Notes: generated by a model not told the origin, from the sequence alone. Numbered from the stretch's first letter, positions 36,067-47,724 are shown. The stretch: DNA of 64,000 nucleotides from Isoetes taiwanensis (GCA_021234155.1 JAJEKV010000024.1:15104913-15168912); one strand, 5' to 3'. Program-made: numbers and translations.

Positions 36067-36790
36067 TGACGCCCAAGGGAATATACCATAACACGATATT
36101 CCTCGACTGTCCGCCATACAAGTCTACTTAGGTAGCCTTGTATGCCTTGGATAAGTGGCAGGTGCACATCTGCTAATTGTTTAACTTAGATAACCTTTAG
36201 ATAAGGCCCAATTCCACATGGCCTTATCCTATTGGAGCAACCGCCATTGACGCTATCTTAGTGGTGGTGCGGGCATCCCACGCGGACCCACACCTATATG
36301 AGCCCTACCCCTAGACCTTTTTCCTGACCTAGCACCTATTTCCCATCCACGCGTTCAAACCCCCGCTCTCGAAAGTATCGTCATTATAGCTAGCCTGAGA
36401 AGAAAGCCACGGAAGGTGTGTATGATCGTAGAGGGAAAGTGCCTCGAACCACGCTTAGGAGCATGGAGACGGGGAATGGGAGGGAGCGCATCTGAGGAGG
36501 TAGGTTGAGTAGAGTTCAGGCATCATCCGGTTAGCACCCGTGATGGGTTAGTATGTTGCCCAGAGCAGCCACCCTAGATCTGTTGAACATCTTGAACCCC
36601 AAGGAACCCTAACCCATAGTTAGATATGTATGATTAGGTTAAGATGTTCATATATGATATCGTTTTATTTACTTGCGATGATGGTTGATCATGTTGTTCC
36701 TCTTGTGTTGGAAGGGGGGTGTAGACCTAGGGCCATGTGTAGTAGCGCGTTCCTGCATAGATCCCTTTAGTTTCTATTAGTTGCGGCCTA
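36067..36790 (+). repeat. 3' LTR, truncated
   Basis: Matches the first ~750 bp of the 5' LTR, including CCTATATGAGCCC and the motif gatggttgatcatgttgttcc. Similarity stops near 36,790 at ttgcggcctacg, where LINE I sequence begins. The second half of the LTR and any target duplication are missing. Confidence 0.85.
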
Positions 36791-36794
36791 CGTA

Positions 36795-37060
36795 TTGCTG
36801 GTATTTCAACCCAAATGTGTTGCTTAGACCCAATCCCCTCATACCCATTTTCACCAAATGTTTCATTTCTTGTCTCACACCATGACCTTTCAATCTCCGG
36901 TTGCTTATAGTTCCATCTGAGTATACCAAATCGAATCTGTTATGTCTACTCCACGTTCTTCATTCTCACATGTTTCCGGGAAAAAACCAAATCTACATGC
37001 TCTAAAATATCTCCCATCATTTCTATTTTGTTGCATTTAAAATTTATTTATATTCGGCAT
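36795..37060 (-). pseudogene. LINE I ORF2 N-terminus (endonuclease start)
   Basis: Minus-strand reading after the ORF1 stop gives a segment resembling the endonuclease start of LINE A: a Asn-Lys-rich start, GDILEHVDLVF and later QMEL. It is out of frame in places and cut at the LTR junction. Confidence 0.55.
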
Positions 37061-37075
37061 AGTATCCCGGTGGTG

Positions 37076-38310
37076 TCAAATTCCTATGCGATTCCTTCCT
37101 TCCTCAACTACCACCTTTCCACGACGCCAGAATGCTCGTTTACCACTTTGCTTAGCTTCTCTGAATACCTGCAATTGTTCTTTATATTCCTGTAATTGAT
37201 TCTTGGTGAGGTCATCATTTATCGAGATCTTTTTCCCCTTCAATAGAGTTTTTTTCTTCAACACATTAATCTTATCTTCCACGCAACGAAAACTTTACAA
37301 TAACATGCGTCTACGCCATTAATCTTTCCAATCCGGAACGCTTCTACAATTCCAGCATCCATGATTTGAAGCTCCTGCCTACAAAAAGACGTCACAACTT
37401 CTGTGGTTCTCTCTTCAGTTTCTTCTCGAAGGCCTATAATTCTAATATTCAAAGCTTTTTCTTTCTTTTCTTGTTCCTCAATATATCTTTGTAAGCTCGA
37501 TTTTACATCTGCCAAATCACTTTCCTCCTTATCTCCGCCATAGATATCACTAGATTGCTCCCGAGAGGCACTAAATCCTATCTTAAACAACTCAAATTCT
37601 TCTTTCATGCTCCTCTTAAAGTGTTCTACTTCTTGCATCAGGTTGGTTTTACATTTATCAATCTCGGTCGAACTTGAGCAATAAGAAAAGTTTTTGAGAT
37701 CATTCACCATACCTTACCAGAAAATTTCCATTGCCATTTTCATTGACAAAGATCGATTGTTCCATTGCTTGCCTCATTTGCCCCAATAGCCGATTCTTGG
37801 ATCGTCTGGGTAACTCCTCCTATTAACAGCTGGGACTTATCTTTGGTAACTTCCGTTATTTCAGACTTCCTTTCTCTGATGGCTCCTGAACCTTGGTCAA
37901 TCCGATAATCTCCCTTTTATGTCGTGAGGGCAATCCGCGGAAAGATTAAGAGCTGCGGGCGATCCCCATTCTGCCGTCGGCCTTTAATTTCGAATCTTCT
38001 ATTTCTGCAATCTCCTTCCCGCAGTCAGCCTCTCCTCCATTTTTCGATTCCACCACAGCCTCTCTTCCTTTTTTCGAGAACATCTCTGCAGTTTTCACTT
38101 CTTTCTGTGAATGGCGTTCTTCAGGGTTGACGGATTCACATGAATCTGCATCCGAATCTGGCCCATCTGACAGCCCCAAATCTATTTTTTTATTCTTTCT
38201 GGAATCGGCCGTACTAGGTTTCTATGAAAGATCTCTTTGTCGTTTGATCAGCAGGCCCGGTTATACACCCATCTTAGATCTGCCGGTTTATCTGAACTTT
38301 TCTTTGCCAT
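37076..38310 (-). pseudogene. LINE I ORF1 (L1-like RNA-binding protein)
   Basis: The likely start is at 38310 (MAKKSSDKP). The N-terminal part (38,179-37,946) is acidic and Lys-rich, with LSDGPDSDADS. The middle part (37710-37,300) shows a helical region, then EKALNIRIIGLREE (RRM-like core) and IVEAFRIGKING. The C-terminal part (37282-37076) reads INDDLTKNQLQEYKEQL and a basic RRGKVVVEEG end. The architecture is the same as ORF1 of LINE A and LINE D. At least two frameshifts split it. Confidence 0.8.
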
Positions 38311-38335
38311 CGCCGCCAGCAATCACGGCTTCCTA

Positions 38336-38400
38336 ACACACACACACCACACACACAATAATAATAATAATAGAGCCTTCCTAGACACACACACACACAG

Positions 38401-38487
<87 letters not shown>
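38336..38487. repeat. Compound microsatellite (CA)n-(AAT)n-(CA)n-(GA)n
   Basis: CA repeats at 38336-38360, six AAT-type units to about 38372, a short unique stretch (agagccttcctaga), CA again to 38405, then GA to 38487. It lies between the 5' end of LINE I and the 3' tail of LINE J. Confidence 0.96.
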
Positions 38488-38493
<6 letters not shown>

Positions 38494-38768
38494 TGAAATG
38501 TTTATTAATCCGCCCCTGTGAGACCATCGAGTCTAGAAGACGTTCACACTATACACATTCAAAGTTATAAAAATATCATCTAATGCATCCTCAGACAGGA
38601 GTGCATTAGCCTCTTCCCCCTCATCCTCCTCTACAAGGTCCTTGTCATGTAGTTTCTTTAAGCAAATATCTCTATGCTTGAGAACCTCCACAAGGAATCT
38701 ACCCATCGGATAGGCAGCAATATTAAAGAAGTCTAACAATGTACTTGAAGAAATCCCAAAATTGCTTC
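38488..38768 (-). mobile_element. LINE J (extreme 5' truncation, ~280 bp)
   Basis: It contains only the 3' tail (ATGAAATGAAATG, stem-loop 38511-38542) and the last ~75 codons of an ORF2 (FNIAAYPMGRFLVEVLKHRD, then an acidic end with LLSEDALDDIF). This resembles the LINE A C-terminus (LLSDDALDELF). It is flanked on both sides by (GA)n. Confidence 0.85.
38511..38542 (-). promoter_or_regulatory. LINE J 3' stem-loop
   Basis: Inner pairing is agac/gtct in gagaccatcgagtctag; the outer half ends agacgt. It is the same position and layout as in LINE D but weaker on the left side. Confidence 0.55.
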
Positions 38769-38811
38769 GAGAGAGAGAGAGAGAGAGAGAGAGATGAAAT
38801 GAAATGAAATT
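38769..38811. repeat. (GA)n plus (ATGAA)n tail of LINE A, copy 2
   Basis: About 26 bp of GA followed by three ATGAA units, marking the 3' terminus of LINE A. Confidence 0.96.
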
Positions 38812-38864
38812 GTATTATTATTCTATGAGACCGCCCAGGCCTATGAGGCGATCAAAACGATACA

Positions 38865-41800
38865 TTAGTAATTATAGAAAAGTTCATCTAATGCATCATC
38901 GGATAATAATGCATTAACCCCCTCAATCTCTTCCTCGTCCTCCTCTTTTACATCCATTGCTTTCAAACATCTTTCTCTATGGTCCAAAACAGCAAGTATA
39001 TACGCCCCAATCACACCCCCAGGGTAGTTAAAAAATTCAGCAAGTGTATAAGCTTTCATGCCATGTTTATCAAAATGTGGCATATGATGAACGATGAAGT
39101 AGCACATGTGCCTCATCCTCAAGAGTCCCTCAAGTCCACACAACTTGCGACCTAAGCTCATGTGGAATATCACTCCATCTCCCCAACTCCACCCCAAGCA
39201 CATTGTGTGAGCTTAACCTCATCTTACATATAGCTGTCTCTGTTTTAACAAAATGTGTTCGTGTAAATGGCGGCCCTTGTAGCATGGGATTGATATGGAC
39301 CCTGTAAAACTCCTTCTTAACCGCACCTTCTCTCCGACACACGGGTTACATTATCCACAACCCAACCTCAGTATATTATCCTTACAATTTTCCAAATCAT
39401 CCATATGCATCCCCCATCGGCTAGCCACCCCTCTATGTCCAAAAACCATCCTTTTAAATGCGTGTCTCTCCTCCAATGCCAACCTTGGCAAACTATCATT
39501 CGACATGACATAGAGCACCTTATGCACATAATGGAGAGTCCTACAAAGTGCTTCAGCTTCCAAAGAGAGCATCCCACATTCCACTAACAAAGATATCATA
39601 TGGTGTTTGCATCTTAGTTCCAAGCTCGGCCGCGAAAAGAATCTTTTTTTCTATTTTTCAATTTTCTTCCATCTATCCAACGCCAAACCTGGCCCCATAC
39701 CTCACATCCATATAGCACCAGTTGCATCAAAGCAATATATAAGCTGCTTCTTCATCTTTGAAATCCCATATATCGCTTTCCTACACTGTTGCATGGCATA
39801 GAGAGCCTTAAGCCCACCATCCGCTTTTTGCTCGGTAGCTATATTCCAGTTGGGACTTTTGTCTACAATTAGACCAAGATACTTATAACTATCCACAATG
39901 TCAGCGAGGCTCTCCTTTGTAAAATACCTTTACATGATCTACCTTGGTAGCTCCAAACACTACAACCTTGGTTTTAGCCATGTTGACCAGTATGCTTTTA
40001 GGTGTCACAAAATCCCTCAAGAGCATCCAAGTGCTTTTGTAGACCATACACTCCTAGATAATAGAACAACATCATCGGCATACAACAATAGTAGAAGAAC
40101 ATACCCATGTAGAGGCGTTCATCACCACCATTTTGACAGATCCAATCCTCCAGTTGGTCTATGAACAAACCAAAAGTGTGGGCGATAGTGGGCAGCTACT
40201 TTCACCTCCATATTGCTTTCAACATACTCATCATCGGGTGTATGGGAAAGAAAGTTGAACCAATACTTTATCATAAAGTTTGGCCCTTTGCATCGTATAC
40301 TCAACGGGCACACCAAGAGTTTCGACATTCTATCCCACAAATGTCCTCTTCCAACCATATCAAAAGCTTTAGAGAAATCAACAAACAATGCATATAAAGG
40401 TTTCTTCTTACCAACCACCTAATCCATCATGGATCTCATGGTAACCAAATGATCTGTTGTAGACCTCCTCGCCCCTAAAACCGACGCCCCCGTTGCTCTT
40501 ACATTATGAACCTCGGACCATGTGCTTATTTTAGCGTTCAAAGATGTTAGCAAAAAAGCTTGGCATAAAAACTACATATCATAATCATCACGGTAGTTAT
40601 TTGGATCGGACTCATCACCGCCTTATGAAGAGGGACCACCCTATTCACTTGCCATGTCGCGTGGGAAGCCTTCAAACAAGGCGGCATTGCACAACTTTAC
40701 CAAGACTTCTACCACACTATCACCTGCCCATTTAAACATTTCAGCCATAAGCCCTTCTGAATCTGGCCTTGCCTTACCATTGGATAATCTTTGGAGCCCA
40801 TCCTGCCGTCCTCCAAAGAGAAACACAAAACCCTCCTCATATGCCCCATCCATTTTTGTGTCCACACCTGGCACATGATAGAGATGTTTAATATGATTCA
40901 TCAAAGCACCAACCTCTACCATTGTACTCGGTTTTTGGGAAGGTTTCAGTCTATTCCAAAACTTCTTCGGATATGCCAATAATTCTATGACCATCTGCTC
41001 ATGTTTCTTACGCAAATAAGCCCGTTTCTTCCTCTTAACCATTCTGATGTACTTCCTTCTTGCCAAGGCCTTCGCATCCCCCTTTGCTAATTTAAATTGT
41101 CTTCTTTGCATCCTGCATTCATAGTCAAACCAACCATTGCAAGGCAGCCCCATTCTCTGCCTGTGCGACACAAAACATGTATTAGCAGATTCAAGAACCA
41201 TCTGAGTAAGGGCATGACTGAGTTCTGTCGCATTAGTTGGCCATGTGATAGGCATTTTTCTCACAACAAGATTTGTACATATCAGATTTATCATACCTCA
41301 TAATAGGTTTAAGGAATGCTTGTGACACAACCTTATGCCTAGGCAAACCAGCAATGCAAAGGTCAAGAAAAAGAGGCTCATGATCTGATTCAATATTATC
41401 TTTCCCAATAGCAAAATTTACAACTTATTGAATAAAAGAGGTCTTAGCTAAGACATAATCCACCACACTTGCCCCTCTGCATGTAAGTGCTCCTGATCCT
41501 GGAAACCTCTCAATGCCATTATAAATAACCAGGTTTAACCCGCTACAAAATGTTAGAACATGATTCCCCTGCGGGGAAGGCCCGCCGAATTTTGTCATCG
41601 ATTTCTGCTCCAACCAATTTCCACCAATTCCGGTGTCATCTAGCATTTCTACCCACTCGGCTCTCCCTCCATACTTACCATGGCGGCTTTGCCCTGCGTG
41701 AAGTTCGTCCATTGAAATCTCCCATCAATAAAACCTCCCCTGTATCACAAAAGAAAACAACATCCTGCTCCAACTGCGCAAAAGGATCATCTCTATCCAC

Positions 41801-42160
41801 TTCACCTGAATTATATACTGGAGACCCTCGCGGTGGATAGTAACATCCAGCAATATATACGTTGCCAAATTGCCCTAGCACACTAATCCAAATGCCTTTG
41901 CGAGTTGCTTTTGGAAAAAGAATTGTAACTAAATGCACAAATTCATGCCTAACAAAGCATGCAATGCCACCGTAACTCTTGTATCTCCATCCTTTTGGGG
42001 ACCAAACAGAATGCATCATCTTAAAACCATTAATTTCAGGTAGACCAGATTCCTCATGCTCACCTGTCTCAAGAAAGAAAACAATATCTACATTTGCAAG
42101 TATACTACTCATAGTAATTATCTTTTCCTGTGTCAGAGTATTAATATTCCAACACATCAC
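38865..42160 (-). pseudogene. LINE A ORF2, copy 2 (frameshifted)
   Basis: The N-terminal 161 codons (42160-41675) are open: WNINTLTQEK, FLETGEHEESG (catalytic Glu), CYYPPRGSP and LLMGDFNGR (GDFN, catalytic Asp/Asn). A second open frame (41294-40641) covers the linker to RT (WFDYECRMQRRQF). VDFSKAFDMVGRG lies at about 40,390. A YADD site near 40,080 and a C-terminal domain are readable. The ORF ends LLSDDALDELFYNY at 38865. The total would be about 1,100 codons, a normal LINE ORF2 size. Breaks cluster at CWG sites. Confidence 0.87.
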
Positions 42161-42178
42161 CCTGGCGGTGGCAAATTC

Positions 42179-43481
42179 CTATGCTATGCTCTCAGTAGCA
42201 GCACCATCCACCACTACTCGGCCCTTCCTCCAAACAACCTTCTGACCATTCTTTTTTGCTTCCTTGAATTTCAAAAGTTCCTTTTTATGTTCTTCATATT
42301 GATCATTAGAGGTAATTTGAGATCTCATTTTGTCCCATTAAGGGATGCTTAAAAAGCCACATCAGCTTTTTAAACTGTCCAATAAGAGAAGAGCTCCAGT
42401 GTATTTTATTCCAGTATTATGTGGCAGCAGTAATTAATGCAGTTCTAACTAACTTTTGCAGTGTCATTTTTCTACTATAACTTTTGATCAAAAACTCTGA
42501 TTCGAACACTATTTGTGGCAATGGATTCGTCTCCTCAAGATCTTTCTAATGACAACCCATTGTTATATCTTTTGGGATGTAAATATATAAGAAAAGAACA
42601 AAAAACCATATTTTTTAAGGTTAACACATATGGCTTGTATTGAAATACATCATAACCATATATCACTTGAAAGATCTTTTCATTCTACATCTAATGCAAT
42701 AAACGCCCAAACATTTTCATGAGTAGATCAAAGTTATAGGGAAAAAAACAACGACAATGAAGTTGTTAATCTTTGCATTAATTGCGCTTTGATGTAGAGT
42801 ACTCATTCTATTGGAGGATTCTTGTGGGGACAAAGGAGATCTCAAATTACCTCTAATGCTTTTGTCATATCTTCATTCACCCAGGACTCCCTCTCCTTTT
42901 AACATTGCCTTTTTTTCCTCAATATTTCCATCTTAGACTCTCTATTTTGCAAATTTGACCACAATATGCGTGCATTTCCACCAGGGCTTACCAACTCTAA
43001 ATGCCTCCAAAATTCTACAATCCTCACATTGCATCTTTTGAGAAAAGAAAGCACACCTTGGATCGCGGTATTCTCCTTTGGTTCTTCTGGAAGACCCACC
43101 AAACGGACATTTAGAGCTTCGATTAAGCTTTATCTTGTTCCTCCATGAAAGCTGCAAGTGTTTGATTGTGTTTGTTCTTGGGCTGCCATTAACGAAGATA
43201 GCTGCTGTTGCAATTGATCGTTACTATCATCTTCTTCTCGGTCGTCTGGAATCATCATCATCATGCACCTGTGCCATTTCATTTTGAATCTGCCCCTTAA
43301 AATCAGAAAATTCAGACCTCATTTGACTCTTGAAAGCCTCTAATTCCGCATTCATTTGCTCTAAGAAAGACTTCTTGAGATCTTGGATTGTATTGTCCCT
43401 TGCATAGCTTCCAATAACTCTCGTTTCAGATTTCCCATGAACATAGCTTGATAGGTAGATATGGAAGAAGGATCCAGGCAT
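42179..43481 (-). pseudogene. LINE A ORF1, copy 2 (split by TIR element)
   Basis: Same architecture as 3229-4405. The N-terminal part reads FLEQMNAELEAFKSQM and is open from 43481 to 43227. The RRM-like core (VGLPEEPKEN) is in another frame. The last ~40 codons lie beyond the TIR insertion and end at 42179. Confidence 0.78.
42309..42853. mobile_element. Non-coding TIR element (MITE-like), copy 2
   Basis: Orthologous to 3359-3907, with the same insertion point, TIRs (GAGGTAATTTGAGATCTC) and flanking TA. It was therefore inserted before the duplication. Length is 545 bp versus 549 bp. Confidence 0.78.
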
Positions 43482-43552
43482 ACAATACCCACCGCTTTTA
43501 GATCAAGATCATGGGCTTCTTTGTAGAAAGCGAGCAAAACCGAATCCTGTTA

Positions 43553-43554
<2 letters not shown>

Positions 43555-43629
<75 letters not shown>
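43555..43629. repeat. (GA)n microsatellite, copy 2
   Basis: About 75 bp of GA at the 5' end of LINE A (90 bp in copy 1). Confidence 0.98.
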
Positions 43630-43633
<4 letters not shown>

Positions 43634-44427
43634 TGAGAGAGAATTTAGAGATGGAGAGAATGGGAGAATGAGATGGGAGATGACGAGAAGGGGTGAGAGT
43701 GGGAAAAGTTAACTCTCATCCCCAGATGTTTTGCCCCTAACGGCCCGTTAGGGGCGTTTCCATTATCCACTAACCAAACAACCTCCTAAAATTATGGCCT
43801 TTGAATTTGATGACCAGAAAAGTTTCCGCATCGAAATTCCGAAGCCATTTTCCCCTTTCTTGGTCTTCAACACCCGGCGCAATTCCTTGAATTCCCCCTA
43901 ATTCTTCCATCGGCTATTGATTTTTTTCGGTCTCTGTGTATTTCTCGGGCCATTCGATCCTTGTAAATTCAAGTTAAATCAATCTTACATTGTTCTCTTG
44001 TCGAATTCTAGTCCGGGTTTTGTATTGTTTCTTGTTTGATTAGTTTCTTTTCTATAGAAACAGATGTCTAAGGCAACCAGATCTGCTCTCGCCTTCAAGC
44101 GACAAACCATTTGTGCCTCTCGAATTGAAAAAATGGCTCCTAGGAAGGCGGAAAGATGGCAGAGCCAAATTTCAATGAATGTGAGCTTGGAATCAAATTC
44201 CAGCCTATTGATATTGCTCCTCCACCAAAGGAGAAGAGATGCAAACGAGTTCTCGTGAAATCCAAGCACCTCCCGTAATGTGTGAGTGATTCTCATCAGC
44301 CCGATAATTCAATGGCTATTGTTGTTCTTGACAAAGAAAATCCAAAACAAATAGACACAAAGAATAGGAAGGCTCGGTTCAATGGACGGATCGGGGGTGT
44401 TTCCACTTTCACAATCTACTAAATGAA

Positions 44428-45240
44428 ATGAAACCCGTTACTAATGGCAGTCTGAATCTTTCTAATTCACAATGGAGAGAAATTCTTGTGAAATTGCAAC
44501 CAATTGTAGATGGATTGGTGGAAGTCAGGCAATTGAAGAACAAATGGGATAAGCTGCAGGCAAAGTTCAAGGATGAGAAGGAGGCTTGTGCTCAAACTGG
44601 TTCAGAACCTTCAAGTTGGCAATGGTTTGACAGAATGGAAGAAGTCAAATATGGAGTGACTTCTGATAACCCCATTCAGTCTTTGGTGATGATGGGGAAT
44701 TTGGGAATGAAGCCTTTGAGGCTGCTGATTTGCACACTAATTTTTTCTGCGGTTTCTATTAGGCAGTTGGTTACGATCTTTGCTTTTGATGACCCTTTTG
44801 AGAGTAATGAAGAGATTCCTAATGTCAATGTCAACATGGACAATACAGCTAGCCCAAGGGTTCATGAAATGCCAAGCAATCGAACTCCCACAGGAAACAA
44901 CACAGATTCCTCCTCCCCAAGATCTGCAGCATGCAATCAACCTGGAGTTTGTGGAAAACCAACAGGCAGAAAGAAGTCCAGATTGCAGATTGATGAAGAT
45001 ATTGCTGTTGGAATCTCACAAATGGCAAGCACCTTTGGAGATACAGAGGTGAAAAAACTGGATTTCATGAAGGAAGAATCTGCAAAGAAGATGGAATTGG
45101 TTAGAGAATTGGAGACAATTAGATCTGCCAATTCTTTGAAGATTGCTGAATCTATGGCAGCAATGACACAAAGCATATGTCAGATGACAAAGGACACACT
45201 TCTCGAAATTGCCAAATTGGCAGCAAAAAACAAAGAATAA
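44428..45240 (+). CDS. Harbinger Myb/SANT-like DNA-binding accessory protein, copy 2
   Basis: An open frame of 270 codons. Residues about 8-75 form a Myb/SANT-like domain (NSQWREILVKLQPIVDGL, RQLKNKWDKLQAKFKDE, then SWQWFDRM), of the type found in plant L10-interacting-MYB and Harbinger accessory proteins. Residues about 155-200 are polar and Ser/Pro/Asn-rich with a basic patch (GRKKSR), a possible nuclear signal. The C-terminal 70 residues are helical with heptad-like spacing. In the family this protein binds element ends and recruits transposase. The true N-terminus probably lies upstream at 44064 (MSKATR...) but the frame between is broken here; copy 1 keeps the upstream frame open. Confidence 0.82.
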   Translation: MKPVTNGSLNLSNSQWREILVKLQPIVDGLVEVRQLKNKWDKLQAKFKDEKEACAQTGSEPSSWQWFDRMEEVKYGVTSDNPIQSLVMMGNLGMKPLRLLICTLIFSAVSIRQLVTIFAFDDPFESNEEIPNVNVNMDNTASPRVHEMPSNRTPTGNNTDSSSPRSAACNQPGVCGKPTGRKKSRLQIDEDIAVGISQMASTFGDTEVKKLDFMKEESAKKMELVRELETIRSANSLKIAESMAAMTQSICQMTKDTLLEIAKLAAKNKE

Positions 45241-45442
45241 AGGTATGTTCACTTTCATACATTCTGTTATACTTCACTTTCTGTTTCTTTTCGAACTGTC
45301 TCAAATTGGTTAAGCTGTCTTATTATTCAATGATTGAACGTTCATGTAGGCATGTAGATTTAAGTAGCATAGAGCATTAAATGGCGGTCTTATCAAGTTC
45401 CCCAATTTAAAGATCCCCTCCACCTTCAAAATTCACGCTCCT

Positions 45443-45994
45443 ATGGCGCCCAGCGACCACGCTCTCCTTCCTCTTCCGGTTCTTCTTCTTCTTCTTCCGG
45501 TACTCAAGGGAGGAGTACTGCAGCCTGTCGATTCATCCAGAAGTCTCCCGAGACTTGGTTGAAAAACTATTACTCCGATCCGCGACTCTTGGCGAAACCT
45601 CTGTTGAGGCTCCGGTTCAAGAATCTTCATCTACATCTTTGTTTTACGCCCCTTCTTCTCCCATGCGGATCCCCTCAACAATCCTTTTCGTCCCCTCCTC
45701 TTCCATCCTTTCATGCGAGATGAGGTTCGGGGACTCCTCACCGGTGGCGAGAACCGAAGTCGAGGATGTAGAAGTCGTGCCTCACAATATCATTCAGCGT
45801 TTCTATCCGCGGCGGTGATGAAGTTTTTCGACATGGGTGTGCTAATTGAACCCGAGGTGTTGTCTTGGGCTGAGGGAGCTCCTCTAAAACAGAAAGCTCA
45901 TGTGGAGACCGTTTACATCCAACATGCGGGGAAGTGGACTTTACGAAGTGAAGACTATCGACCCGACCATGTGAAGTGTGCTCTTGAGGAATAG
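45443..45994 (+). CDS. Unidentified third ORF of the Harbinger element, copy 2
   Basis: The clearest open part is 45713-45994 (MRDEVRGLLTGG... ending HVKCALEE). An upstream frame from about 45443 is Ser-rich and continuous to about 45,715 except for one shift. The C-terminal ~60 residues (FFDMGVLIEPEVLSWAEGAP, HAGKWTLRSEDYRPD) look like folded protein. I do not recognise a family. It is not a standard Harbinger component. It may be a captured host exon, or a distal exon of the Myb gene, whose stop at 45240 is followed by a GTATGT donor-like site. Confidence 0.5.
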
Positions 45995-46513
45995 CAGATC
46001 TCCTTGCCTCTGGAGTTTTTTTTGTTTGTTTTGTTTTTAATTCCCTGTTGTGTCTTTTGTAAAGCCAAAAAATTTTTGCATGCACAATGTCCTGTGAATC
46101 CCTTCAGCTATCAGCTATCAGCTATCTCCTGTTTTCTCAATGATGTAAAATGCTGCAATGCATTTAAGAAATACAAAATGTTTTTACTTTCGTAAAATGT
46201 GTCATTTTGTTGTCTCGGCTGTTTATGTCTTTGATATTCACTTTGTGCTTTTGGCTGTTACTGCAGAGGAAATTCTGATGAGCACTACATACGTATCTGG
46301 TTTTACTTTTTAGTTGGTTTTACCTCAGAAATTTCAAGTTGTAAGAGACAGGCCAAATTATGTGGCCAACTTTTTTTGTATTGCAGTTTCACATTGAATA
46401 AAATCTGTGTTGCAACATTCAATTATTCTAGCAGAATCTTGAATTTATTGTTCATGGCTTAATACCTGTCCAGGAACATGTCAGAAAAAAGTAGTTGACA
46501 GAACCATCAACTT

Positions 46514-47724
46514 TTACAACAGCACATGCCCATCCAAATTTTCAAACAACACATGCCTCATCTGATCTCCTTGTTTCTTTAAACTTCTGTTCATAGCTTC
46601 AGTCTCATAGTAATAAACTGGATCAGGCTCTTCTTCCAAAGGCAGCATACCCCATCCCCTGTCTTCCATAATACAAAAATTCCAAAGCACACAAGCAGCA
46701 TGTATTATTTTGGAAGCCTTGCCAACATGCACTGGTAGATGTTTTAGAATTCTAAATTTCTCCTTAACTATCCCGAACCCATTTTTCTACACAAACCCTA
46801 CCCCCGCAAATCCGTTTATTAAACCTGCCATAAGGTCCATGATTACGTGGAAAGACTTTCAAGAGGAAGGGCCCGGCGACATAAGCGAAATCACCAAGCA
46901 AAAGTGGAGGAATGTTAACCTGGATTTGGTCTTCAGTGGGTTGACCTTTCTTCAATTTTCTGCCACTCAAGGTTACAACTGGTTCGTTCAATATTAGTTT
47001 GGATGCAATTTTTGCTATATGGAACTCTTCTTGAACTGATTTGAGTCATGGACTGATCCAGTTCTAGTCACACATACATTTATGAAAAGCTGGCGTGTGT
47101 GACAATACCACTGCGGCAGAACATGAGTGCCTTTTTGTGTCGATTGTAGTAGTCATCACCTTTGTCACTCTTCTTGGGTTTCCTCCATAGAAAAAAATAT
47201 GGGATCCATCAACGGCACCATACACATTTGGCAATCTGTTTGCATCATGAAATTCTTTTATACATTGAGTCGGTCGGCTCCGAGGAGGCATGGCTACAAA
47301 CCTTTTGTAAAGCATTGTCTTGGAGGCCAACACTAGTGTGATTTTTTTAGTATATTTACGCCTTTGTAGCTTTTCCAACATAGAATCTCGACCCACATGC
47401 AAAGGCATATCACCGTGTGCGAGAAAGTAAAGAACCATGGCTCTGACTTTCACGGGATCAACTGGAGCCCTAACCTTAACCCCGCCTAATCAAATAGGGG
47501 ACAACGAGCCCGACAAGTTTCTCAAAGCTGGCCCTCTTCATTACGTAAAATTGATGCCACATATCATCTTCAAAAGAAGCTATACAATTCCATGCGTGAT
47601 TATCTATATTATCCCATTGGGTCATTTGCCTTGGAGCAATCCAAAATCTTCTAGGTGGCCTTCTAACCCGGCATGATCCGGCTAACATCAAAGATGAGGC
47701 AACCTGAGAAGAACATACTATCAT
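46514..47724 (-). pseudogene. Harbinger DDE transposase, copy 2 (frameshifted)
   Basis: The N-terminal helical region (WHQFYVMKRASFEKLVGLV, VRAMVLYFLAHGD) precedes the catalytic core: YGAVDGSHIFF (first Asp, near 47,215), GDFAYVAG (second Asp, near 46,890), RVCVEKWV (Glu region, near 46,790) and HVGKASKIIHAACVLWNF (near 46,700). About 400 codons in all, the usual size. It is interrupted by about four frameshifts or stops. The enzyme excises and inserts the element with TTA/TAA target duplications. Confidence 0.86.

Larger units (their letters stand above)
25087..36790 (+). mobile_element. Ty3/gypsy chromodomain LTR retrotransposon (copy 1)
   Basis: In order: 5' LTR (25087-26702), a corrupted PBS, a gag-position ORF (27263), a long internal region of unclear content (27.4-32.1 kb), pol with RT, RNase H, integrase and a chromodomain-like end (about 32.4-35.2 kb), a polypurine tract (36056-36066) and a truncated 3' LTR (36067-36790). 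RT before integrase gives Ty3/gypsy order. The chromodomain suggests the chromovirus lineage. All frames are broken by stops and indels. At about 11.7 kb it is long for the family, so nested insertions in 28.5-31.7 kb are likely. Confidence 0.88.
36791..38406 (-). mobile_element. LINE I (5' half only)
   Basis: A minus-strand LINE with ORF1 (37076-38310) and the first ~250 bp of an endonuclease. Everything 3' of that is lost at the junction with the truncated LTR. The 5' end abuts a CA/GA compound microsatellite. Confidence 0.8.
1..38965. repeat. Copy 1 of a ~39-kb direct duplication
   Basis: The first bases of the window recur at 38966, and the order of elements that follows is the same in both places: LINE A, Harbinger, LINE C, LINE D, LINE F, G/H, protease remnant, LTR element. 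The offset is about 38,920-38,990 through LINE D and drops to about 37,050 at the LTR because LINE E is present only here. This copy carries many small indels relative to copy 2. It may be a true tandem duplication, or two haplotypes or unresolved repeats joined by an assembler; the sequence alone cannot decide. Confidence 0.93.
38795..43554 (-). mobile_element. LINE A, copy 2 (full-length apart from the inserted TIR element)
   Basis: Complete layout on minus: 5' end at the (GA)n tract 43555, ORF1, ORF2, a short 3' UTR with a stem-loop-like region at 38822-38850, and the ATGAA/GA tail. At about 4.76 kb including the 545-bp TIR insertion, it is the most complete LINE in the window. Confidence 0.9.
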
